64,000 nucleotides of DNA from JADJPO01 sp963825645. Its GTDB lineage: Bacteria > Actinomycetota > Actinomycetes > Actinomycetales > Kineosporiaceae. The notes beneath the pieces were generated by a model that was given only the letters and a program-made list of their open reading frames with translations, had not been told where the DNA came from and ran no database searches. Where the stretch lies: positions 248,001-312,000 of the forward strand of contig CAWGTT010000010.1 in assembly GCA_963825645.1 (NCBI GenBank), in the 5' to 3' direction. Every line of letters starts with the position of its first letter. Position 1 is the stretch's first letter. Below are positions 8,957 to 16,282 of this stretch, one piece after another. The position numbers were made by a program, and so were the translations under genes.

Positions 8957-9055
8957 ACCTATTCGCCGGCGGCCGTCGCGTTCCTCGTCAGCGATGACGC
9001 CAGCTTCGTGACCGGCACCGAACTCGTCGTGGACGGCGGCTTCCGCACTCGCTGA
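8957..9055 (+). pseudogene. C-terminal remnant of a short-chain dehydrogenase/reductase
   Basis: The frame ending at TGA 9053-9055 encodes AAVAFLVSDDASFVTGTELVVDGGFRTR, split here as AVAFLVSDDASFVTG and TELVVDGGFRTR. This is the near-universal C-terminus of classical SDR enzymes (L-x-SDxASFVTG followed by VDGG). The Rossmann fold, the Tyr-x-x-x-Lys site and about 200 upstream residues are missing; the sequence before about 8957 is unrelated. It is a short orphaned gene end within a decayed region. Confidence 0.8.
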
Positions 9056-9217
9056 GCCACGAGCACTGCCCTGCCGGGCGGCCGCCGGGATCCCGCCCGA
9101 ATGCGTGGCTCAGGCCCCCAGCGACACGTCGTACCTTCTTGCACGGACGCCTACGGCGAGGCGCCGCGTATCCGCCGTTCGCAGGGATGCCGCCCTGCTG
9201 GCGGCAGTTGCGGACGT

Positions 9218-9382
9218 TCAGCGAGGCGTTCTCCCTTCGCGTCCAACGCTCCGTACCACACCGGCGACCGCCAGAAGAACGACGCCCAGCGAGACGACCG
9301 GCCAGCCGGGACCAGGCAACGGAACCATCACGAGGCCCGTGAGCACGACGAGCACTCCGCCGACTGCCAGCCATCGGATCAC
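9218..9382 (-). CDS. Small PGPGW-motif membrane protein
   Basis: 54 residues from GTG 9382 to TGA 9218, with two hydrophobic stretches (WLAVGGVLVVLTGLVMV and VVSLGVVLLAVAGVV) joined by PLPGPGWPV. The loop PLPGPGW is the hallmark of the PGPGW/TIGR02611 family of small actinobacterial membrane proteins of unknown function. A purine-rich AGGTAGG precedes the GTG by 8 bases. The C-terminal tail is basic (RSVGREGRTPR). It stands alone between remnants and convergent with nothing obvious, so it may be a survivor of the original locus. Confidence 0.72.
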   Translation of the reverse strand: MIRWLAVGGVLVVLTGLVMVPLPGPGWPVVSLGVVLLAVAGVVRSVGREGRTPR

Positions 9383-9498
9383 GGGGGCAACCTACCTGCC
9401 GATCGCGGCGTAAGCGGACTCTCAGAACGTGATCAGGGAACGCCACGGCTCCGGCCTCGGGCGTGGCGCCACAGCTTCTGTCCGGCAAGACTCGCCAC

Positions 9499-9867
9499 AT
9501 GCCGGCCTACCTGGCGCACATCGCCATCAACACCGACGACGACAGCGCTACACGACGTTTCTGGGAGCAGGCGTTCGACTGGACGTTCACCGACTGGGGT
9601 CCGCCAGGGTTCGCCCGGGCACCACTTCCCACCGGTCGCGAGGCCGTCGCCGCCGTTCAAGCCCGGCGCGAACTCATCCCCGGCGCGAGAACCACCGGAC
9701 CCGAGGTGACCCTGGGCGTCGACGATCTGGACCAGGTCCTGCGACGCGTGCTTGAACACCAAGGTCGGATCATCATGGAGCGGACAACGATCCCCGGCGT
9801 GGGAGACCTAGCCTTCGTCGCCGACCCGTCGGGCAACATCGTGGGCGTCATGCAGTACCAGCGCTGA
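9499..9867 (+). CDS. VOC / glyoxalase-bleomycin resistance superfamily protein
   Basis: 122 residues from ATG 9499. Start (YLAHIAINTDD), a middle segment with the paired beta-alpha-beta module, and the C-terminal end (PGVGDLAFVADPSGNIVGVMQYQ) are typical of VOC-family monomers, where the first-strand His (H8) and a late Glu or Asp bind metal. The closing DPSGNIVGVMQ segment is the family signature. VOC proteins include glyoxalases, dioxygenases and drug-binding proteins; which applies here cannot be told. The frame is open upstream to 9463 but the extension has no ribosome site. No operon partners. Confidence 0.82.
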   Translation: MPAYLAHIAINTDDDSATRRFWEQAFDWTFTDWGPPGFARAPLPTGREAVAAVQARRELIPGARTTGPEVTLGVDDLDQVLRRVLEHQGRIIMERTTIPGVGDLAFVADPSGNIVGVMQYQR

Positions 9868-9993
9868 CCGGCTGGCAGCCGATCGCCTGGGAGCCAAACA
9901 CCGCGATGCGGCTAGCGAGCGTAGGCACTCGCAGAGCCACGAGCGGGCGAGCGCCCACCACGCGGCAGAGCGTCGGGCCGCGCGCCGCATCGT

Positions 9994-10029
9994 GCGCTCG
10001 GTGTGCTCGGTGTGCTCGGTGTGCTCGCG
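9994..10029. repeat. Short tandem repeat, 9-bp unit, four copies
   Basis: Four successive copies of a 9-base unit (GTGCTCGGT, the first and last copies each slightly changed). Noncoding as far as can be seen; located just before a DUF6788-like remnant. Of a length that could arise by slippage. Confidence 0.6.
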
Positions 10030-10047
10030 GACCTTCGCCAGCGTGGA

Positions 10048-10269
10048 CTACCGCACATAGATCACCGCGGCCCGGTCTCGCTGCGTGGCCCGCTCCCGCC
10101 GGGCCAGCAGCTCCAGGTTGATCGCCGAGATCTCGCCCAGCACCTGCCGCACCGACGCAGACGCCGCGCCCATCGACAGGTACACATACGGGGCGTGCAG
10201 GTCCCCGGTCGCCCACCGGCACCCCGCCTTGCCGCAGCGGCGGGAAAGCTCGACCAGCGAGGCGGCCAC
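10048..10269 (-). pseudogene. DUF6788-like fragment with internal deletion
   Basis: 73 codons from GTG 10269. The N-terminal part (SLVELSRRCGKAGCRWATGD, then LHAPYVYLS) and the C-terminal part (LGEISAINLELLARRE) match the two ends of the DUF6788 family, whose members have the RCGKPxCRC-x-GxxHGPYxYLS block and a final coiled segment. The residues normally between them are missing. DUF6788 proteins are often found beside transposases and integrated elements. The third Cys is replaced by Trp. It is probably a decayed, mobile-element-associated gene. Confidence 0.55.
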
Positions 10270-10677
10270 ATAAGCCCTCCAGATCCGGCACCCCGCGCCA
10301 GCAGCCGCCGGCGCCGTGCCCGCGGCGCCCGGGTCGACAGCTGCGTCAGCGACCCAGTCCTACCTACATCGGACCCCTCCTTGTTCGGGACAGACGCAGG
10401 AGCGTACGGCCGTGCTTGTCGAGGCCTATTCCCGTTCCGGTACGGCGAGGGGGGCGAGAGCTCCGGTTCCGGTGAGGTTGTCGCAGCGGACCAGCTGGCG
10501 GTCGATCCGTTCTGGCGCGGAGGCGGGGCGTGGTGTTCATGATGACCTCGCTGGTCGCAGGGTGATCTGACTCTTCGACCCTCGCCGCCGGCCCGCCTGG
10601 GCCACTTCGGAGGAGGCCCCTGAGATCGGCCCGGAAACCCCTGAGATCCCGGGGGCCGCGGATGCCAGACTGGATGG
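10270..10677. other. Interval without a supportable gene
   Basis: About 400 bases between two remnants. I see no frame with a recognisable domain or good start, and no RNA gene. It contains a GC-rich, low-information sequence consistent with decay. Confidence 0.5.
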
Positions 10678-11130
10678 ATGCCGGAGGGGGGCCCATCCAG
10701 CAGGCCGAGCTTCGTGGGGCGCGTCGAGGAGTCGGCGGCGGTACGCGCCGTGGTGGAACGGGCCTGTGAAGGGCAGGCCGGCGCGCTGCTGATCCAGGGC
10801 GATGCCGGGGTGGGCAAGACCGAGCTGGTGGCCCAGGTGCTTCAGGAGGCCGACGAACGCGCCACAGTTGTCCGCGGGGCGGCGCTGCCGTTGACGTCGA
10901 TGACGGTGCCGTATCTGCCGTTGCGTTCGGCGCTGGCCCGGCTCGCCGTCGAGGCCGGTGAGGAACCCGCCGCCGTGTTCGACCGGGCCGCGGAGGGTGC
11001 CCCCCTCGGCGTTCGATGCGTGGGTGACGGCGCGGTGCCGTGACCGGCCACTCGTCCTGGCTGTGGACGATCTGCACTGGGCGGATGCGAGCACCCTGGA
11101 CGCGTTGATGTACGTGTTGTCCGTGGCGGT
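10678..11130 (+). pseudogene. N-terminal piece of a LuxR-family (LAL) ATPase regulator, frameshifted and truncated
   Basis: From ATG 10678 the frame encodes the start of an AAA/LAL regulator: FVGRVEESAAVRAVVERA, then Walker A in IQGDAGVGKTELV. Near 11000 the reading frame changes; the continuation (FDAWVTARCRDRPLVLAVDD, then LHWADASTLDALMYVL) lies in another frame and includes Walker B (LVLAVDDLHWAD). Similarity stops at about 11125, where an unrelated minus-strand gene remnant begins. Full-length family members are about 900 residues and end in a LuxR HTH, so at least 80% of the gene is missing. Confidence 0.75.
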
Positions 11131-11474
11131 AGCGAGGTGGCGGACGCTCCAGCCCGCAGCGATGAGGGCGTGCAGGCGCCTGCGGATGCCGGCCACATCC
11201 ACGCGCGCACCCATGGCCAGCTGACCAGGCCGGACGGCGAGGATCCGGACCCGCTGGCACGCAACACCCTCGTGTGGGCGCGGGCCGGAGCCGCGTCGAC
11301 GAACGGCGCCCACGTGCCGTACGCGATGGCTCTGGTGCGTTCCCGTGCGCGGTGGCGGTTGGCCTGCCTGCACCGCGGGCAGCGGCACCGGTCCCGGACG
11401 TACTCCGCCCGGCATCCATGCGATGCACCGACGTCGGCGGTGCGAGGGTCGTGTAGCAGTGACGGGTTGTTCAT
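11100..11474 (-). pseudogene. Phage/ICE-type actinobacterial HTH gene remnant
   Basis: From ATG 11474 one frame gives HGCRAEYVRDRCRCPRCRQA and YGTWAPFVDAAPARAH; a frame change near 11280 leads to LAMGARVDVAGIRRRLHALI and AAGWSVRHLATATDN. The cysteine-rich start (CxCxxC), the W-x-PFVDAAPARAH segment and the later RRLxALxAxGWSxxxLA helix-turn-helix resemble small regulators common in actinobacterial integrative elements and prophages (recalled family pattern, not a search). The frame is broken and the 3' end runs into the LuxR-type remnant. Likely cargo of a former integrated element. Confidence 0.5.
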
Positions 11475-11636
11475 GCGGCGAGCTCCTGCCCTGTCCGGCG
11501 ATGGGGTGCTTCGCGCGGGACAGGTGCCCGTGGGCCGGCGATTGTGGGCAGCTGCCGACAGCAGCGGGGTGTCCACCTTCGGCCGGGTCGACAGCGCCTG
11601 CAGGGGTGAAGGCTGGCGGCCTGAGGGAGGCAGTCG

Positions 11637-11891
11637 ATGAGTCAGGAGCCCGTGCACGACGTCGTTCCGACGCGGCTGTTGTCGGTCCCGCAGCTCGCGA
11701 CCTTCCTCGGCGTCTCCCCCGCCTGGGTCCGCAAGCAGATCCTGGGTCGAGCGATCCCCTTCACCAAGCTGGGCCGCAACGTCCGGTTCACCCCGGCCCA
11801 GGTCCGCCAGATCCTGGACCAGGGCGAGAACCCGATGGCGCCGCCGCACTCGCACTACCGGCCGCGGACCACACGGCGCACCCGTCTATGA
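11637..11891 (+). CDS. Excisionase-type helix-turn-helix protein (HTH_17 / Xis)
   Basis: 84 residues with the MerR-like excisionase fold: LLSVPQLATFLGVSPAWVRK, then IPFTKLGRNVRFTPAQVRQI. A strong GGGAGG lies 6 bases before ATG 11637. Proteins of this kind bind attachment-site DNA and direct a tyrosine integrase towards excision. The partner integrase is the broken gene on the opposite strand at 11886-12897, whose end it overlaps by a few bases. The gene itself is intact, with a basic tail (PRTTRRTRL). Confidence 0.85.
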   Translation: MSQEPVHDVVPTRLLSVPQLATFLGVSPAWVRKQILGRAIPFTKLGRNVRFTPAQVRQILDQGENPMAPPHSHYRPRTTRRTRL

Positions 11892-12897
11892 GGCGGCCCG
11901 GCTGCTGCCCTCGCCGCCATCCCGGGCGGCCTGGGTATCCCCGGCGGGTGACGGCACCCCAAACAAGGGTGCGCTGTCGCGCATCGCGGCAGGGATTCCA
12001 GCCGGGATGCCACCTCGCCGGTGACGACCACCCAGCGAGGCCGTTTGCTCTTGGACGGGCCGAGCACCCACGTGGCGCTCTCCTGCTCGGCCGCCTTGAC
12101 CACCGAGCCGTCCTCCGGTGAGCGCCGCGACCGGGCCCGGACGATGTGCGCGCTCGCCTGGCGGTCGGCTCCGCGGCCGGAGAAGGTGAGGTCCCCGACG
12201 CGCAGGGCGCTCAGCTCCCCCACCGCAGACCGGTGGCCAGGGCGACATCAACCAGCAGACGAACGTCGCCTGCCAGGCAGGAACGGAACAGCGCCCACTC
12301 CCGGCGCTGGAAGAACCGGATCTGGCGGGCCTCGGGCCGGGCCGTGTGCAGGTCCGGCAGCTCGCTGAGCTCACAGGGGTTGTCCGGGCGCAGCCTCAGC
12401 CGGCGCCGACCGTGGCTGAGGATCGAGGACAGCAGGCCGTGCCGGTTGCGGATGGTCTTCGGTGCCGCCCCCGCCTCGAGCTGCTCGTCGATCCAGGCCG
12501 CGACGTCCTGCTCGTCGACGTCCTCGAACCTCAGGTGGCCGAAGAACTCCTCCAGGTGGGCGACATAGCAACGTCGGTCGCGGTGCAGGGTGTACGGCTT
12601 GAGCTTGCCGCGCTTGACCCGCCGCTCCTGCTGCGCGAAGTAGCCCAGCTCGCCCGTGGCCACCTCGGCGACGGTGGGCCGCTCCGGCTCCGGCGGCGGG
12701 TCGGGCTCGATTGCCCACCCCTCGCCGCGGACTCACCCATCGGGCCACCGGTTTCCCGCCGCTTTAGCGGCCGTACGGAACTCGGTCGCGAGGCGAACAT
12801 TGGTGAAGGTCTCGCTGTACTGGCGACCGTCGCGGCGCCATCTGATCTGCACGACGACGCTGCCGTCAACGCGTGTGCGGGGCACCCACTGGGCCAT
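11886..12897 (-). pseudogene. Tyrosine-family integrase, frameshifted and missing its catalytic end
   Basis: From ATG 12897 the protein starts with an arm-type DNA-binding domain (VDGSVVVQIRWRRDGRQYSE) that hits a stop near 12730. One base shift restores EGWAIEPDPPPEPERPTVAE and the SAM-like core-binding domain (LEEFFGHLRFEDVDEQDVAA, KTIRNRHGLLSSILSHGRR). A second shift near 12215 is needed to pass from ALATGLRWG to ELSALRVGDLTF, where the first catalytic Arg region sits. The C-terminal HxxR and Tyr nucleophile cannot be found. The gene points away from tRNA-Leu, with its start 220 bp from the tRNA 3' end, as expected for an element integrated at that tRNA. Not functional as sequenced. Confidence 0.85.
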
Positions 12898-13063
12898 CGC
12901 TGGCCTCCTGTCCTGCGCGGCGGCGGTGATCCGTCCAGGCAGGATGCGCCGGCCCTGTGGCACGAGACGCCGCCCGCTGAGTCGGTCACCGACCGTGGTC
13001 GGATTCGACGTGCGCAGCAGGTGCCAGTCTCCCAATGCTCCCCGTAGTGCTCCCCGGACGAGC

Positions 13064-13104
13064 AAAAGGAAGAAGCCTCTGCTGCGTTTCCGCAGGTCAG
13101 AGGC
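13064..13104 (-). terminator. Rho-independent terminator of tRNA-Leu
   Basis: On the minus strand: stem GCCTCTG/CAGAGGC extended by CTGCG/CGCAG around a GAAA tetraloop, followed by TTCTTCCTTTT. It begins 14 bases after the tRNA 3' end. A textbook terminator. Confidence 0.88.
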
Positions 13105-13117
13105 CGTTTGAGGAGGG

Positions 13118-13201
13118 TGCGCGAGGGGGGAGTTGAACCCCCACACCCTTTCGGGCACACGGACCTGAACCGTGCGCGTCTGCCTATTCCGCCACTCGCG
13201 C
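13118..13201 (-). tRNA. tRNA-Leu (anticodon CAG)
   Basis: An 84-nt class II tRNA read on the minus strand. The acceptor stem is GCGCGAG/CTCGCGC, the anticodon stem CACGG/CCGTG encloses the loop TTCAGGT (anticodon CAG), a long variable arm (TGCCCGAAAGGGTG) follows, and the T arm is GGGGG-TTCAACT-CCCCC. The 3' CCA is not encoded. Serves CUG codons, the most used Leu codon at this GC. Its 3' end faces the integrase remnant, so this is the probable attachment site of the decayed element. Confidence 0.95.
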
Positions 13202-13387
13202 GTAGCGGAGAGAAGGCTAGCACGCAGGGTGAGCACCCCCAGCGCAGGTTTCGCCACCCACCAGGTGCTCCCATCACGATCGAGTTCTCTCACGCGACCG
13301 GGCCGCGGTTAGGCTGACCCCGGCACGCGTGTGCGCTGTCACGTGCTGTGCCGTGGTCAGACCGTCGTGCGCGGGAGGAGGGAGAAC

Positions 13388-14287
13388 ATGGGAGTGCTGG
13401 ACCGCTTCGAGAAAGGCATCGAACGTGCCGTGAACGGCGCCTTCGCCAAAGCCTTCCGCAGCGAGGTGCAACCGGTCGAGATCGCCAGTGCGCTGCGTCG
13501 CGAGTGCGATGACCACGCGGCGATCGTCGCTCGTGACCGCACCATCGCCCCCAACTTCTTCATCGTCGAGCTCGGGCCCGCCGATCACGAACGACTCGGG
13601 CAATGGGAGGAGGCTCTCGGCGACGAGTTGGGCGCCGTCGTCGCCGACTACGCGCGCCAGCAGCGCTACCACCTGGTCGGACCGGTCAGCGTCGCCTTCG
13701 AGGAGGCCGACGATCTCGACACCGGACTATTCCGGGTGAGCAGCCGGACCACCAAGCGCGAAGCGCCGAGCGGACGGCGCGCCTCCGGGCCACCGGCCGG
13801 CGACCCACCGGTTCCCGGCAACGTCCCCGGTCCGGGCGAGAGCCCCAGCGGACGGCGCACCGCGCCCCCGCCGCCGGCCCAGGGCGGCTGGTCCCAGCCG
13901 GTTCAGCAGGACCCACAGGACCCTGCCCTCGGCCAGCGCCCGGCCCCGCCGCCGAGCCTGGTCGTCGACGGCCGTCACGTCGAGATCAACCGGCCGGTGA
14001 CCGTCATCGGCCGGGGTAGCGACGCCGACGTCATGCTCGACGATTCGGGGGTCTCGCGCCGGCACGCCGAGATCCACATCGTCGACGGCCAGGCTCGGAT
14101 CATCGACCTGGGCTCAACGAACGGCACCCACGTCGACGGTGCCAAGAACCCGGTGTCCACTCTGCACGAGGGCAGCGTGATCACCATCGGTCGAACCCGG
14201 ATGGTCTTCCACGGCGGCCGCCTCTCTGCGCCCACCCAGGCTCCGCCCGTACAGTCGTACGGCTCGGACATCAGCGGACCGTGGTGA
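13388..14287 (+). CDS. fhaA: FhaA: DUF3662 and FHA domain protein
   Basis: 299 residues. The N-terminal DUF3662/FhaA domain (MGVLDRFEKGIERAVNGAFA onward, to about 120) is followed by a Pro/Gly-rich linker and a C-terminal FHA domain (about 200-275) with the phosphothreonine-binding residues: GRGSDADV, SRRHAEI and GSTNGTHVDG. In Mycobacterium FhaA binds the phosphorylated pseudokinase MviN/MurJ and restrains peptidoglycan synthesis; the same job is inferred here. ATG 13388 is preceded by GGGAGGAGGGAG. First gene of the fhaA-fhaB-pstP-rodA-pbpA-pknA-pknB cluster and divergent from tRNA-Leu. A TAGGCT at 13310 could be a -10 element, without a good -35. Confidence 0.97.
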   Translation: MGVLDRFEKGIERAVNGAFAKAFRSEVQPVEIASALRRECDDHAAIVARDRTIAPNFFIVELGPADHERLGQWEEALGDELGAVVADYARQQRYHLVGPVSVAFEEADDLDTGLFRVSSRTTKREAPSGRRASGPPAGDPPVPGNVPGPGESPSGRRTAPPPPAQGGWSQPVQQDPQDPALGQRPAPPPSLVVDGRHVEINRPVTVIGRGSDADVMLDDSGVSRRHAEIHIVDGQARIIDLGSTNGTHVDGAKNPVSTLHEGSVITIGRTRMVFHGGRLSAPTQAPPVQSYGSDISGPW

Positions 14288-14297
14288 CGCCTTCGCC

Positions 14298-14819
14298 ATG
14301 AGCGAGCTGACCCTGACCCTGCTCCGACTGGGCTTCCTGGCACTCTTGTGGCTGCTGGTCATCTCCGTGGTCGCCGTGCTCCGTCGTGATCTGTTCGGCA
14401 CTCAGGTGCGCCGCAAGGAGACCCAGGCTGCCCGGTCCGTGCGGACCCGGGGCCGTACGCCGGTGCCGGTCGGCTCCGCCGGCGGTGCGCCGGCCCCGCG
14501 CACTCCACCGCAGGGCCTGCCCACCGGTTCACCCCGCCATCTCGTGGTGACCCAGGGCTCGTTGAAGGGCACCACGCTCAACTTGGGCCAGGCACCGGTG
14601 CTGATCGGCCGGGCCCCGGAGTGCACCTTGGTCCTCGATGACGACTACGCGTCCAACCGGCATGCGCAGTTGTCCCTGCGCGACGGGGCCTTGGTGCTGG
14701 AGGATCTCGGTTCAACGAACGGTACGTACGTCGGTCGGCGCAAGTTGGACTCCCCCATCGCGGTCGAGGCAGGCATGAGCTTCCGGATCGGTCGCACCAC
14801 ACTCGAGCTGCGGAGGTAG
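14298..14819 (+). CDS. fhaB: FhaB (FipA): membrane-anchored FHA protein
   Basis: 173 residues. One N-terminal membrane helix (LTLLRLGFLALLWLLVISVV), a basic linker and a C-terminal FHA domain with GRAPECTLVLDDDYASNRHA and GSTNGTYVG. FhaB is a substrate and reader of PknA/PknB phosphorylation and helps link FtsZ and FtsQ under stress in mycobacteria. It lies 10 bases after fhaA and 5 bases before pstP, clearly co-transcribed. No obvious ribosome site precedes ATG 14298. Confidence 0.95.
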   Translation: MSELTLTLLRLGFLALLWLLVISVVAVLRRDLFGTQVRRKETQAARSVRTRGRTPVPVGSAGGAPAPRTPPQGLPTGSPRHLVVTQGSLKGTTLNLGQAPVLIGRAPECTLVLDDDYASNRHAQLSLRDGALVLEDLGSTNGTYVGRRKLDSPIAVEAGMSFRIGRTTLELRR

Positions 14820-14824
14820 CCGGA

Positions 14825-16282
14825 TTGACGATCGCGCTGCGCTACGCGGCCCGCTCTGACGTCGGCCTGGTCCGCTCCAACAACCAGGACTCCGCCTACG
14901 CGGGCCCGCACCTGCTCGTCGTGGCGGACGGCATGGGTGGCCACGCCGGCGGCGACGTGGCCTCGTCGCTGGCTGTCGGTGAGCTCGCTCCGCTGGACGA
15001 CGAGTCGCACGGCGCGGACGCCCTGGACCATCTCTCCGAGGCCGTTGCGGCCGCGCACAACGAGCTGCTGTTGCGGGTGGACGAGGAGCCGGCCCTCGCC
15101 GGGATGGGTACCACCGTCACCGCGCTGCTGCGCACCGGTAGTCGGCTGGCCTTGGCCCACATCGGCGACTCCCGCGCATACCTGCTGCGCGACGGTGCCC
15201 TGGTTCAGATCACCAAGGACCACACCTTCGTGCAGACTCTCGTCGACGAGGGCCGGATCACTGCGAGCGAAGCGGAGCATCACCCACAACGCTCGGTACT
15301 GATGCGGGTGCTCAGCGACATGATCGAGGACGCCGAGCCCGACCTGTCGATGCGCGAGGCGCGGATCGGTGACCGCTACCTGCTCTGCTCCGACGGCCTG
15401 TCCGGCGTGGTCAGCGTCGACACCCTGCAGGACACCCTCGCCGAGATGGCCGATCCGGCCCAGACCTGCGAAACGCTGGTGGAGCTGGCGCTGCGCGCCG
15501 GCGCGCCGGACAACGTGACCTGCATCGTGGCCGACATCGTCGACGATGCCGCCAGCGGCGACAGCGGCACATTCGTGGTTGGCGCCGCGTCGTTGCACCA
15601 GCCTCGCCGCGGGCTGTCCCGCTCCCGCAGCTCGGCCGCAGAGCGCGCCGCCGCCCTCACCGCCGGTGACGGCGATGAGGAGGACTCACATGCCGCCCGC
15701 CCACTACGCACCGCACGCTGGAAGGCGCCCACTGCTGCAGCGGTCGCCGTCCTCGTGCTGCTGGGCGGCGGCGTCGGCGCCTGGCGCTGGGTGCAGAGTC
15801 AGATGTTCGTCGGCGACTCGGACGGAGCCGTGGCGGTGTTCACCGGTCTGCCGCAGGACATCGGGCCGATCCGGCTCTCCAGGGTGTACGAGACCGCCGA
15901 TGTGCAACTCGCCGACCTGCCCGACTACGCGGCCGACCAGGTGCGCAAAGGCATCCCGGCGGACAACGACGCCGAGGCGCAGGCGATCGTGACCCGCTAC
16001 CGCGACCTGGCCGAACGGTGCCGGTCAGTGCTGTTCCCCTCCCCGAGCATCACAGCGAGCCCCAGCGCATCTCCGAGCCCGCCGATACCGAGCGCGAGCA
16101 TCACCCGGGCCCGAACCGCAGCCGCAGCCGGCCCCGGCAGCTCGCTGCCCGCAGCAGCCGCCGCGCTGGCCCAGCAGCCCCCGTCGGTCTCGCCCACCAC
16201 CGCGCCCACCCCGTTACCGTCACCGTCGCCGTCGGCCGGCACCGGCGGCACTGCTGATCTCGACTGCGCGGATCGGCTATAG
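14825..16282 (+). CDS. pstP: PstP: PP2C-family Ser/Thr protein phosphatase
   Basis: 485 residues. The cytoplasmic PP2C domain (1-240) has the metal-binding motifs SDVGLVRSNNQDS, VADGMGGHAGGD, GTTVTALL, HIGDSRAYLLRDG and GAPDNVTCIV. A membrane helix at about 300-320 (AAAVAVLVLLGGGVGAW) is followed by an extracytoplasmic segment and a Ser/Pro/Ala-rich tail. It dephosphorylates PknA, PknB and their targets. The start is TTG at 14825, with GGAGG at 14812-14816 in the end of fhaB; no better start exists before the first catalytic motif. Confidence 0.96.
   Translation: MTIALRYAARSDVGLVRSNNQDSAYAGPHLLVVADGMGGHAGGDVASSLAVGELAPLDDESHGADALDHLSEAVAAAHNELLLRVDEEPALAGMGTTVTALLRTGSRLALAHIGDSRAYLLRDGALVQITKDHTFVQTLVDEGRITASEAEHHPQRSVLMRVLSDMIEDAEPDLSMREARIGDRYLLCSDGLSGVVSVDTLQDTLAEMADPAQTCETLVELALRAGAPDNVTCIVADIVDDAASGDSGTFVVGAASLHQPRRGLSRSRSSAAERAAALTAGDGDEEDSHAARPLRTARWKAPTAAAVAVLVLLGGGVGAWRWVQSQMFVGDSDGAVAVFTGLPQDIGPIRLSRVYETADVQLADLPDYAADQVRKGIPADNDAEAQAIVTRYRDLAERCRSVLFPSPSITASPSASPSPPIPSASITRARTAAAAGPGSSLPAAAAALAQQPPSVSPTTAPTPLPSPSPSAGTGGTADLDCADRL

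Noticed and set aside
9994..10029. CRISPR or regulatory iteron array
   Set aside because: Four 9-base units directly abutting, most easily explained by slippage; no associated gene.
10537..11415. 292-codon minus-strand frame
   Set aside because: Only its first part (near 11100-11280) has family-like sequence and that belongs to a frameshifted remnant; the rest is the shadow of the LAL ATPase piece.
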